This document shows positions 17,664 through 26,421 of a stretch of DNA of 64,000 bases, in pieces. Source of the DNA: a bacterium BRH_c32 (lineage in GTDB: Bacteria; Bacteroidota; Ignavibacteria; Ignavibacteriales; Melioribacteraceae); contig LOEU01000015.1 of assembly GCA_001516025.1 (NCBI GenBank), forward strand, positions 1 to 64,000, read 5' to 3'. A program made the position numbers and the translations under genes. The notes below the pieces were generated by a model that ran no database searches, was not told where the DNA came from, and saw nothing but the letters and a program-made list of their open reading frames with translations. Position 1 is the stretch's first letter. Each line of letters opens with the position of its first letter.

Positions 17664-18837
17664 ATTCTTCTCTATATTTCCGTTTGATACTTCCCTCATA
17701 GCTATCAATCTGGAGCAAGACTCCTTCTAACTGCCCATTAACCAAAGGTATTCTTCTTGAAGTTCTAAGACCAATATTTTTTCTTAATTGCGGACTGCCT
17801 GTATATATATAAGCAGTTGTTCCGGTACATTTCTGTTTAATAAAATCGCCAAGTTCGGAATAAAGCATTTTCACTTCCTCCAATTCCCCTAATCTAATTC
17901 CATAAGGTGGATTGGTAACAAGAATTCCATCCTTAAATTCAGTGATATGTTGGAATGGTTGTCCGGTGATTTCAACTGTTTCCCCATAAGGGAGACGTGA
18001 AAGATTTTCTTGAGCAGCTTTAATAATTTTTTGCGATTTATCGCTTCCCTTAATTAATCCATTTGGCAATGGTCTAATTTGTAAGTCGCATTTGCTTTTT
18101 ACTTTAGTCCAAATCGATTTATCATAATCGGGGAGATGAGTGAAACCAAATTTCTTTCTTAGATATTGAGCGGGGATTCTGCAATAGCTCATCAACGCTT
18201 CACAGACTATTGTACCCGATCCACACATTGGGTCCCAAAGTGTTTTCTCTCCATACCAATCTGTAATTCTAATAATTGCCGCAGCTAATGATTCTTGCAT
18301 TGGTGCTTCACCAGCTGCCAGGCGATAGCCTCTTTTATGCAATGATTCACCTGAAGTATCAAGACTTATTACGGCTCTATCGGTTTCTATATGAAGGTTG
18401 AATCGAACATCGGGATTAACAGTCGCTACGTCAGGTCTTTTTCCATATTTATCACGGAAGTAATCCGCAATTCCATCCTTAAGACATTGTGCCGCATAGA
18501 GCGAATTTGTAATTCTACTTTTAGCAACCGATGCAGTTATAGAGAATGTTTCATTTACAGAGAATAATTTTTCCCATGGCACTTTGCTTGCCGTACGGGT
18601 TAATTCCTTCGCATCCATTACATGCATTGAAAATAAAGGTGCCAGGACTCTTGAAATCATTCTTGCGCAATAATTTATTCTATATATTGATTCTTTATCC
18701 GCCTCGAAATAGATACCTCGATAAACTTTTTCGGTATTCTTTGCGCCAAGTTCAATTAATTCTTCTTCGCATAACGCCTCCATTAATCCGGGTGCCTGTG
18801 CGAAAAATTTATTATTTTCTAAATATTCGAAATTCAC
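17662..18837 (-). CDS. THUMP-domain class I RNA methyltransferase (RlmL-like)
   Basis: A 391-residue THUMP-containing, SAM-dependent RNA methyltransferase of the RlmL/YpsC group, which makes N2-methylguanosine in 23S rRNA. The N-terminal ferredoxin-like and THUMP region covers about 1-160. The catalytic domain has the SAM-binding motif DPMCGSGTIVCEAL and the target-base motif TNPPYGIRLGE. Start codon is GTG with a weak AGAG upstream. It lies 44 bp after the sensor kinase gene on the same strand and ends at the shared terminator with SusD. This is a housekeeping rRNA modification gene; its link to the gal genes is probably only transcriptional. Confidence 0.88.
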   Translation of the reverse strand: MNFEYLENNKFFAQAPGLMEALCEEELIELGAKNTEKVYRGIYFEADKESIYRINYCARMISRVLAPLFSMHVMDAKELTRTASKVPWEKLFSVNETFSITASVAKSRITNSLYAAQCLKDGIADYFRDKYGKRPDVATVNPDVRFNLHIETDRAVISLDTSGESLHKRGYRLAAGEAPMQESLAAAIIRITDWYGEKTLWDPMCGSGTIVCEALMSYCRIPAQYLRKKFGFTHLPDYDKSIWTKVKSKCDLQIRPLPNGLIKGSDKSQKIIKAAQENLSRLPYGETVEITGQPFQHITEFKDGILVTNPPYGIRLGELEEVKMLYSELGDFIKQKCTGTTAYIYTGSPQLRKNIGLRTSRRIPLVNGQLEGVLLQIDSYEGSIKRKYREE

Positions 18838-18881
18838 TTTTTCTCTAATTTTTGATTGCTAAGATAAGCTTTTTTTGGGAT

Positions 18882-20621
18882 TTAGTTTATGCTATTATAA
18901 TTGTGCGTTTTTGGAAGCTGCACGATAAACTTTGTCCCCTTTCCCAAAATACTTTCTACTTCTATTTTACCACCAAGATTAAGGATAATCTCTTTACAAA
19001 GGATTAATCCAAATCCTGTTCCTTTCTCTTGTTCCGTGCCGGGGAGTGAGAAATTTTCTCCGAGTACAAACAATTTATTTAGATTTGCCGGACTTATTCC
19101 AACTCCAAAATCTTCTATTAAAATTTCTACCATCTCTTCGCTTATATTATTGCATACAATTACTTCGCTTCCCTTGTATGAAAACTTAATTGCATTACTT
19201 ATAATATTACGAATAACCAATTGAAGCATATTACGGTTACAATAAACAGTGAGTCCTTTAGCAATAGAATTATTTAATGCAATATTTTTACTTTCCGCGC
19301 TCAAATGTAAAAGCATTATTACATTCTGTACTTCTTCCCTAAGATTAAGCTCCTCTTTATCAATCTTAACATTGTGATTAGTCAATCGAGACCAAGTTAG
19401 GACATCTTCAATCAGTTCCGATTGTCTTTTTGCAGATTGATTAAGTGATTCGATCATTTCTTTTATTTCTGTATTGCTCAAATCATCTAAATTGCTGCTG
19501 AGTAGATCGGTTATTCCAAGAAATCCCTGCATTGGACTTCTTAAATCGTGCGAGAGAATCGATATAAATCTATTTTTAGTTTCCACTTGTAGCATTAATT
19601 CATTCATAAGATTTTTCTTATCTTCTTCCGCTATTATTTTTTCGGTAGTATCTCTTATGAAAATTATAGACCCGATAATTGTTCTTTGAATTTGTATGGG
19701 GTCAATATTTATTTCATAATATTTTTCTTGGTATTTAAGTTCATAACTATTCTTATCCGGCACAAAAACTAGTGGAATTATTTCATTATACATTTTCCCG
19801 ATATAGTCTTCAATAGAACCGCCGAACATATACCTTAACGATTTATTTATGTCGATAATTCTTCCGGAATTATCTATTACAATCACTCCCAAAATCATCT
19901 TATCAATTAATAAGTCTCTCGCTATTGGAATAAGATCAAATGGAATTTTGTCAAGAAGTATAAAAGATAAAACTAAACCTGTTATGGTAAATGCCACAGG
20001 AGTAAAGTCTAATTTTGAGTCAAATACATTCAGCATATAGAGTATATTAGCTAAAAGCGGGATACATGCCGCGCCAACTAAAATTAGGAATTTCTTTTTA
20101 ATTAAATAATTGGTTCTCAGCGAAGCACGAGTTAATATATACATTCCGAGATAAATCAATGTATAAGCGTATATCGCATGAAGATGAATTAGAGAACCGT
20201 GATGATAATCTATTATTAAAAATCTCCCTTCATGCCTTGATGTAATATTTTCCCAAATAAGGTGGTGGTATTCATTCGTAAAAGCAGCAATTAGAATAAT
20301 TAATGGGATTATCATAATTGCTATTTTTATGTACTTCAGATTTTTTAAAAAATAATTAGAGTAATAGATAGAAAAGAATAAAAATAAGGGAGCTATCGAG
20401 ATACGACTAATAAAAATAAGTTTTGAAAAAAATATTTTATGCGAGGTTATAGGAGAACCAAATTCGAGAAATGCGAATAAAGACCAATTTGCAATAACTA
20501 TTAATAAAAACGCAAAATATTTAATTGCAATGCTTGTTCGCTTTTGCCAAAGAAGGAATGATGTAACAATTGAAATTAATGAGGCAAAAGCTAACGAGAT
20601 ATAATAAATTGTATATCCGAT
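18882..20621 (-). CDS. 7TM-domain/PAS sensor histidine kinase, start codon unclear
   Basis: A membrane sensor kinase: an N-terminal multi-helix module (HisKA_7TM-like), a PAS-like domain (GVIVIDNSGRIIDINKSL), a HisKA domain with SILSHDLRSPMQGFLG, and an ATPase domain (NIISNAIKFS, VEDFGVGIS-like and GTGFGLILCKEI motifs). The first ATG, at 20315, would delete the first four or so helices. The frame is open up to 20693, just inside the end of galT, and the upstream translation clearly continues the membrane module (SFLLWQKRTS, ANWSLFAFLEF). No ATG, GTG or TTG exists in that stretch. The best placed ribosome site is GAGG at 20631-20628, six bases before an in-frame ATC at 20621, which I give as a tentative start. 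A lost start or sequence error is an alternative. Confidence 0.75.
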   Translation of the reverse strand: MGYTIYYISLAFASLISIVTSFLLWQKRTSIAIKYFAFLLIVIANWSLFAFLEFGSPITSHKIFFSKLIFISRISIAPLFLFFSIYYSNYFLKNLKYIKIAIMIIPLIILIAAFTNEYHHLIWENITSRHEGRFLIIDYHHGSLIHLHAIYAYTLIYLGMYILTRASLRTNYLIKKKFLILVGAACIPLLANILYMLNVFDSKLDFTPVAFTITGLVLSFILLDKIPFDLIPIARDLLIDKMILGVIVIDNSGRIIDINKSLRYMFGGSIEDYIGKMYNEIIPLVFVPDKNSYELKYQEKYYEINIDPIQIQRTIIGSIIFIRDTTEKIIAEEDKKNLMNELMLQVETKNRFISILSHDLRSPMQGFLGITDLLSSNLDDLSNTEIKEMIESLNQSAKRQSELIEDVLTWSRLTNHNVKIDKEELNLREEVQNVIMLLHLSAESKNIALNNSIAKGLTVYCNRNMLQLVIRNIISNAIKFSYKGSEVIVCNNISEEMVEILIEDFGVGISPANLNKLFVLGENFSLPGTEQEKGTGFGLILCKEIILNLGGKIEVESILGKGTKFIVQLPKTHNYNSIN

Positions 20622-20677
20622 TTCAAACCTCGATTTCTCTAAAAATATTACTAATAGTATTACTACAAAAAAAGGAT

Positions 20678-21721
20678 TTAATTGTTCCCGTTCTTATAAT
20701 GCGTTTTAGATAACTTCCTTAATATTTTTGCACTTTCTTCAGGCGTAATATCTCTTTGCGGTTCTGCCATCATTTCGTAGCCGACTCGGAATTTTTTAAT
20801 CGAAGCAGACCGAAGGAGGGGCGGATAAAAATGAACATGTAAATGGAATTCAGGATGTTCTTTTCCATTAGAAGGAGCTTGATGAATTCCGGAGGAATAT
20901 GGGAATGAAATGTTAAAGAGGTTATCATATTTTGATGCTATTGCTTTAATTGCAGATGCGAAATCTCTCTTCTCTTTTTCTGTTAATTCGGTTATATATG
21001 CAATTTTTCTATTACTTATTATCATAGTTTCAAAAGGCCAGAAAGCCCAAAAAGGTACAAGCACAGTAAAGCTGTCATTTATATAAACAATTCTTTCTTT
21101 CTCTTTTAATTCGATATCCAAATAATCTTCTAAAATAGATTTATGATTTTTGTTATAATATTTTTTGAAATTATTGAGTTCTTTTACCACTTCAGTCGGG
21201 ATACTCTCTTGCGCCCAGATTTGACAATGGGGATGCGGATTACTGTTACCCATTACGGTACCTTTATTCTCAAATATTTGGATATGATTTATATTTTTTT
21301 TCTTACCAAGCTGCAAGCATTCTTTCTGCCAGCATGATATTACTTTTTTAATTGAGTTAATATCCATTTCAGCGAGTGTGAGATCATGCCGGGGTGAAAA
21401 ATTAACTACGCGGCATATTCCTGTTTCCGATTTTGCAATGAGAAGATTATTTTGTTCTATTCTCTTTTTCGGTATATCAGATTCAATAGCAGCAAAATCA
21501 TTATCAAATACGAATGTATCTTTATATTTAGGATTAGATTCACCATTTGCCCTTTTATTTCCGGGGCATAAATAACATTCAGGATCAAATTGTGGTACAT
21601 CATTTTGTTCGGCTTCTGTAATTTCTCCCTGCCATGGACGTTTAGTCCTGTGAGGAGAAACTAAAATCCATTCACCTGTTAAAATATTTTTTCTTCTATG
21701 TGAATATTTATTGATTTCCAC
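20678..21721 (-). CDS. galT: Galactose-1-phosphate uridylyltransferase
   Basis: A 347-residue GalT, which exchanges UMP between UDP-glucose and galactose-1-phosphate in the Leloir pathway. The active-site motif is NPHPHCQIW with nucleophile H165. The N-terminal zinc-binding cysteines are ECYLCPGN (C49, C52). The second half contains the HIT-like HLHVHFYPPLLRS segment. Start is GTG, directly abutting the TAA of galK (TAAGTG), with the ribosome site inside the end of galK, so the two are translationally coupled. Its end overlaps the open frame of the sensor kinase downstream. Confidence 0.96.
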   Translation of the reverse strand: MEINKYSHRRKNILTGEWILVSPHRTKRPWQGEITEAEQNDVPQFDPECYLCPGNKRANGESNPKYKDTFVFDNDFAAIESDIPKKRIEQNNLLIAKSETGICRVVNFSPRHDLTLAEMDINSIKKVISCWQKECLQLGKKKNINHIQIFENKGTVMGNSNPHPHCQIWAQESIPTEVVKELNNFKKYYNKNHKSILEDYLDIELKEKERIVYINDSFTVLVPFWAFWPFETMIISNRKIAYITELTEKEKRDFASAIKAIASKYDNLFNISFPYSSGIHQAPSNGKEHPEFHLHVHFYPPLLRSASIKKFRVGYEMMAEPQRDITPEESAKILRKLSKTHYKNGNN

Positions 21722-22882
21722 TTATTTCTCTTTAACTAATTCTGTACCGTTACTTATAGTTGTGATATAGACTTCGGGATTTTTACCATATTTCTCTGAA
21801 TACAATCTCGATATATTTTCCACAGCATTATTAATACCATTATCCTTGATTAGATTAATGGTGCATCCTCCGAAACCGCCACCCATCATACGAGCACCAA
21901 GTATATCTTTATTTTTCCTTGCCAGCTCGACTAAGTAATCCATCTCCTCACAACTTACTTCATAGTCTTTGCTTAATCCTTCATGAGTTTGATACATAAA
22001 TTCGCCAAACTTTACCAAATCTTTTTCTATTAAGCGATTACAAGCTTTTATGACTCTCTCGGTTTCTTCAACTGCATATTTGCATCTTCTATAAACTACA
22101 TCATTCATTTCATCTTTGAATTCGTTAAGCATCCCCGGGCTTACATCTCGGAGGCTCTTTACTTCCGGATATTTTCCTCGAATTATAGTAACACCCTCAT
22201 TACATTCTTCTCTTCTTTTATTGTATTCGGAGGAAGCTAATGAATGAGTTACCAACGAATTGAAAAGTACAATGGATATATCCTTAAAATCAAACGGGAA
22301 ATATTCATACTCTAATGATTGGCAATCGATACGAACAACGTTTCCGATTTTTCCGAAAATATTAATATACTGATCCATAATTCCGCAATTCATTCCTACA
22401 AATTCATTCTCTGCTTTTTGAGCTAGTCTTACTAAACTCAACTTTTCGATTCCGAGATTATAAATATGATTAAGTGCGAATGCTAAACCGGCTTCTAATG
22501 CTGCAGAGGATGAAAGCCCCGCCCCTATCGGTATATCGCCCCCAAAAACACAATTGAATCCGGAATACTTATGCCCCATTTTGTTTAATTGATCTATAAC
22601 ACCTTTGAGATAATTAGACCATTTCCCTTTTATAAAATTTGGATTTGAGATTTCGAATTCATCGGATTCATTTAAGTCATAAGCAAATAATTTAACTATC
22701 GAATCGTCTCTTTTAGATATCGCAAAATAGATTGCCTTTTCAATTGCGGCGGGAAGTACGAATCCATTATTATAATCTGTATGCTCACCAATTAGATTTA
22801 CTCTCCCGGGCGAACGAAATAACAATGGCTCTTCTTGATAAAGCTCCTTAAATTTTTCTGCTATTAGTTTCTTTAAATCCAT
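21722..22882 (-). CDS. galK: Galactokinase
   Basis: A 386-residue GHMP-family galactokinase, phosphorylating galactose at C1 with ATP. The signature GRVNLIGEHTDYNNGF lies at about 25-40. The ATP-binding motif is PIGAGLSSSAALE (about 114-126) and the C-terminal GHMP motif is ARMMGGGFGGCTI. The ATG follows the stop of the prenyltransferase gene by nine bases and the gene abuts galT. GalE is not in this window. Galactose released by outer enzymes could enter metabolism here. Confidence 0.96.
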   Translation of the reverse strand: MDLKKLIAEKFKELYQEEPLLFRSPGRVNLIGEHTDYNNGFVLPAAIEKAIYFAISKRDDSIVKLFAYDLNESDEFEISNPNFIKGKWSNYLKGVIDQLNKMGHKYSGFNCVFGGDIPIGAGLSSSAALEAGLAFALNHIYNLGIEKLSLVRLAQKAENEFVGMNCGIMDQYINIFGKIGNVVRIDCQSLEYEYFPFDFKDISIVLFNSLVTHSLASSEYNKRREECNEGVTIIRGKYPEVKSLRDVSPGMLNEFKDEMNDVVYRRCKYAVEETERVIKACNRLIEKDLVKFGEFMYQTHEGLSKDYEVSCEEMDYLVELARKNKDILGARMMGGGFGGCTINLIKDNGINNAVENISRLYSEKYGKNPEVYITTISNGTELVKEK

Positions 22883-22891
22883 TTTATCCTT

Positions 22892-23770
22892 TTAAACAAG
22901 TTTTACGATAATTATAAAAGATAATAGCCACAGGAAAATCATAGATTGAAGAAAACGATCATGAAAAAAGATATTGGTTGGATTGCCGCTTTTACCGTCA
23001 ACAAATGTTATTTGCATATATCGTAGGATTCCCGCTATAACAAAAAATGATGTGATATAGATATTTTCTGTCCCGAAACGAGTTACTATATTTTCCGAAA
23101 TTGTATATAGTATATATGAAACAATAATCACTCCTCCCATCATCACTAATCCTGCATTGATAAATTCAAGGTTATATCCGGAAATATTTTTTCTTGTTTG
23201 AAGACCCGATTCACCAAGTACAATATCATCGCGCCTTTTTGCAATTGCAAAAAATAAAGCGACAAGAAATGACATCACGATTAACCACATCGAAGTTCTT
23301 ATTTCCGTTGCATACCCTCCGACTAATACTCTTAATACAAATCCTAAAGCAATCACAAAAATATCAAGTATTGGAATATGCTTAAGTCGAACTGAATAAA
23401 GGATATTAACCATTATATATGTAGCAATGACATAAAAGACTTTTAGACTAAATAAAAATGAAAACAATAATACTATTAGCATTAAAAAAATAGAGATAAT
23501 GAATCCGCTAGTTTTTTTAATCTTTCTGCTAGCTATCGGACGATTTTTTTTCTCGGGATGTAATTGATCTTCTGATATGTCGTAGATATCGTTTAATATA
23601 TATATACTGCTCGAAGCGATAGAGAACAATACAAATGCAATAAAACCATTTATGACTTTGTCATATTCAAAAAAAGAAAACGAAAAGAATATAGGAGCAA
23701 ATATCAATAAATTTTTAATGTATTGATTTACTCTTAAAAACTCTCCATACATTTTAATTTTTGCAATCAT
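22892..23770 (-). CDS. UbiA-family prenyltransferase (decaprenyl-phosphate phosphoribosyltransferase-like)
   Basis: A 292-residue integral membrane protein of the UbiA superfamily with about eight helices. The N-terminal RVNQYIKNLLIFAPIFFSF and SSSIYILNDIYDISEDQLHPEKKNRPIAS are characteristic of the decaprenyl-phosphate phosphoribosyltransferase branch (Rv3806c-like) rather than of quinone biosynthesis; the NDxxD motif binds the magnesium-diphosphate. Such enzymes attach phosphoribose, or a related group, to a polyprenyl phosphate as a sugar donor for envelope glycans. The gene is nine bases upstream of galK, so it is probably cotranscribed with galactose metabolism. Substrate assignment is by resemblance only. 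Confidence 0.8.
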   Translation of the reverse strand: MIAKIKMYGEFLRVNQYIKNLLIFAPIFFSFSFFEYDKVINGFIAFVLFSIASSSIYILNDIYDISEDQLHPEKKNRPIASRKIKKTSGFIISIFLMLIVLLFSFLFSLKVFYVIATYIMVNILYSVRLKHIPILDIFVIALGFVLRVLVGGYATEIRTSMWLIVMSFLVALFFAIAKRRDDIVLGESGLQTRKNISGYNLEFINAGLVMMGGVIIVSYILYTISENIVTRFGTENIYITSFFVIAGILRYMQITFVDGKSGNPTNIFFHDRFLQSMIFLWLLSFIIIVKLV

Positions 23771-23839
23771 CTATCTGCCTGATTTTAATTCATCAAAATT
23801 AATATAATTATTCGATATATATTCCGGCAAGATGCTTTA

Positions 23840-25561
23840 TTATCTATTTGTGATTATAAATATTTTATTCTCTCGGCTTTTTAATTCAATATTATTTATA
23901 ACTGTATTCCCATTTTTACTGTCGTAATTATTTATCTCAGAATAAGTCATTGTATCAGGATCATAAACCTGAATAGTTTTAACTTCCCTATTGTTTTCAA
24001 CAATTAATTCGGTGGTTACTTCTGAGCTTCTGTTATTCAGAAGATAAATAAATTTTTTATATCCGCATTGTACTCCATAACAGATTCCCGATTTAAAATC
24101 AGTACTTACATTTATTGAACTAAATCTGCCTCCCCCGGAATCCAACATATTATTATAGATCTCTTTTACGTTTGAATAGTAAACTTTAGTATTTTTTTCA
24201 TCAAAGAATTCCCACCACCAAGTCATTGGCAATATTGGAGTTGGATTAAATAATCCGTACCATAATCCCTTTTTGAAATCATAATCAAAATCTTCTGCAT
24301 AATCATTAAAATTCAAACTCCAATCCCATTGATGTCCATATTCTCCGATAACGTACGGTTTTGAAAATTTCTTAGAATAATCGATAAGAGCCGAAGGGAT
24401 AGCATCAGTTGCAATATAAATATGCTTTTGATTGAAATCGATCTTATCAATAGAATTCAATCCCTCTATTTCACGATGTGAAATACTCGTAGTAATTAAA
24501 TGATCATAGGGATCAATTGACGAAAGATAATCGCTCATTTCTTTATGCCATTGAACAACTATTTCGGGATCAATCTGCGACTCATCTTTTCCTGCATACA
24601 TTGCATTATCCACTTCATTCCAAAATTCCCATGCGCCTATACTTGAGTAATACCCCCATCTAGCCACCAAATAACGCAGCCTGCTTTTATACTGAATCTT
24701 TGATTTATCGTTAGAGAAAAATTCCGAAGGACTGGCAGCAAACCCGCCATTCTTAATATTATAATTACTTGATTCCCATTGCGAACCCAATAATGCCCCA
24801 TGTGCATCCATTGCCAGCATAATATATATTCCCAACGAATCGGCTAAGTAAAATAATCTCTCGATTTTATCAAAACTGCTTGGATTAAAATGTTCGTCTG
24901 AATTTATGTATCGATTTGTATTGGCAACTTTTTTCCATTCAAGAGGTAAGTTCCATTGGCACATCCATGTACGCATGTAATTACCTCCATTTTCTTTTAA
25001 TTTCCTCAACATATATTCGTAATTAAATCTCGACATCTCATGTAGCTCTTTGAAGAATTTTGAATCATCGTTTTTGCGTGCTTCCCACCCAATGTTTTCT
25101 CCTATTCCTCTGAATAATTCTCCATTATCGAATTTGAAAGTCCAATTATCATTTGCATGTAAAAAACCTTTTTTGTTTGATGATGTAACGGAAAAGGAAT
25201 TGCTATCACTCTTAATTATTCCTCTCTTATTTTTTAATTCAAAATAATATGTGTAAGCTCCAATTTCTGGCGGTGAAAAGATTGCCTTCCAATTAGATTG
25301 CTCACCACTTTTTCCGCTAACATAAAAACAAGGGAGAAGTATGTCTTTACCCGAAGGTGATCTCATTTTCATATCTAAAGTGATTTCGCTAGTTAAATAT
25401 GGATTTACAAAATCTTCCTTTAATTGAATTTCCCATTCGGCTCTTTCAAACCTACATATCTTTTCTGTTTTTAATTCCTCGGATAATATTTGTGATTTAA
25501 TAGTTGGTGTAAAAAATAAGATTAGCGATAAGGTGCAAAGTAGTTGAATAATTGTTTTCAA
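23840..25561 (-). CDS. Exported DUF5060 glycoside hydrolase-like protein (clan GH-A fold)
   Basis: A 573-residue exported protein. A signal peptide (1-23, ending in IKSQ) is followed by a DUF5060-type beta domain (about 30-130), then a TIM barrel with GH-A style catalytic motifs: acid/base E316 in WEFWNEVD and probable nucleophile E407 in YVIGEYGHQWDW. The C-terminal 90 residues form a beta domain resembling the putative collagen-binding/DUF5605 type. No type IX sorting domain is seen, so it is probably periplasmic. The start is TTG with AAAGGAA a few bases upstream. The substrate is a beta-linked glycan by analogy. The UbiA gene begins 69 bp downstream. Confidence 0.82.
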   Translation of the reverse strand: MKTIIQLLCTLSLILFFTPTIKSQILSEELKTEKICRFERAEWEIQLKEDFVNPYLTSEITLDMKMRSPSGKDILLPCFYVSGKSGEQSNWKAIFSPPEIGAYTYYFELKNKRGIIKSDSNSFSVTSSNKKGFLHANDNWTFKFDNGELFRGIGENIGWEARKNDDSKFFKELHEMSRFNYEYMLRKLKENGGNYMRTWMCQWNLPLEWKKVANTNRYINSDEHFNPSSFDKIERLFYLADSLGIYIMLAMDAHGALLGSQWESSNYNIKNGGFAASPSEFFSNDKSKIQYKSRLRYLVARWGYYSSIGAWEFWNEVDNAMYAGKDESQIDPEIVVQWHKEMSDYLSSIDPYDHLITTSISHREIEGLNSIDKIDFNQKHIYIATDAIPSALIDYSKKFSKPYVIGEYGHQWDWSLNFNDYAEDFDYDFKKGLWYGLFNPTPILPMTWWWEFFDEKNTKVYYSNVKEIYNNMLDSGGGRFSSINVSTDFKSGICYGVQCGYKKFIYLLNNRSSEVTTELIVENNREVKTIQVYDPDTMTYSEINNYDSKNGNTVINNIELKSRENKIFIITNR

Positions 25562-25701
25562 TTTATTCCTTTTAGTTTAACTGGTTGTGCAAAGCCGATA
25601 AAACACCGCTGAATTAATTATAAGATATTTTTGCTATATATTGATATCTTTAGACAAGAATCTTAATTAATTGTACAACAAAAAACAATTCGCTATCGAT
25701 T

Positions 25702-26421
25702 ATGATTGATATATCATTTATAATACCTGCTTTTGATGAAGAAAAAAAGATTCAAAATGATATAATTCTTGCCGATCAATTTATTTCATCGAATAATTTT
25801 AGTGGTCAAATAATAGTAGTGGATGATGGCTCCTCCGATAACACACTCCGGATTGCAGAAAATTTCAAAGAAGAAATAAAGACTGAATTAATAGTCTTAT
25901 CGAATGAGATAAATAGGGGCAAAGGATATTCGATAAAAAAAGGGGTACTTCGCTCCAAGGGAAGATATATAATATATTTCGATGCAGGAGCTACAATCCC
26001 TCTTTCGGATGCACTAAAAGGTATAGAATTAATTAAATTAGGTAAATGCGATCTCGCATTCGGTTCAAGAAAACTGCGTGATTCAATTATTATAAAGCGG
26101 CAAAAGCTGGATAGAAAAATCGCTTCTTTTCTGTTTTTACGATTTTGTAAATTCTTTTTTAATATTGGGAATTATTTCACAGATACTCAATGTGGGTTTA
26201 AGGTGTTGGCAGGAGAAATTGCCCGAACTTTATTTAATGACATTACATTAGATGGATTTCTTTTTGAGATTGAGCTGATAATACTGGCGGAAAGAGATAA
26301 TTACATCATAAGAGAATTTCCGGTTACATGGAAATGTGACAGGGACAGCCGTATTAATTTTGTAAAAACACCATCTAAAATAATGAGCGAAATAAACCAA
26401 TTAAGAAAAAGAAAATTCTAA
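25702..26421 (+). CDS. GT2 glycosyltransferase, dolichyl-phosphate glucosyltransferase (Alg5)-like
   Basis: A 239-residue GT-A glycosyltransferase of family 2. It begins ISFIIPAFDEEKKI and contains VVDDGSSDNT (nucleotide-binding DD), NEINRGKGYSIKKGV, YFDAGATIPLSDA (the DxD position reads DAGA, a change from the usual DADG/DADL) and DTQCGFKVL. These match polyprenyl-phosphate glucosyl/mannosyl transferases. It would charge a lipid phosphate with a sugar at the cytoplasmic face. No clear Shine-Dalgarno precedes the ATG. It converges with and overlaps the ApbE gene by four bases. The membrane glycosyltransferase encoded at 27.3-28.9 kb could use its lipid-linked sugar. Confidence 0.85.
   Translation: MIDISFIIPAFDEEKKIQNDIILADQFISSNNFSGQIIVVDDGSSDNTLRIAENFKEEIKTELIVLSNEINRGKGYSIKKGVLRSKGRYIIYFDAGATIPLSDALKGIELIKLGKCDLAFGSRKLRDSIIIKRQKLDRKIASFLFLRFCKFFFNIGNYFTDTQCGFKVLAGEIARTLFNDITLDGFLFEIELIILAERDNYIIREFPVTWKCDRDSRINFVKTPSKIMSEINQLRKRKF

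Noticed and set aside
25600..25660. AAGATAT ... GATATCTT inverted repeat between the DUF5060 and GT2 genes
   Set aside because: The arms are imperfect and AT-only with a long spacer; not distinguishable from chance.
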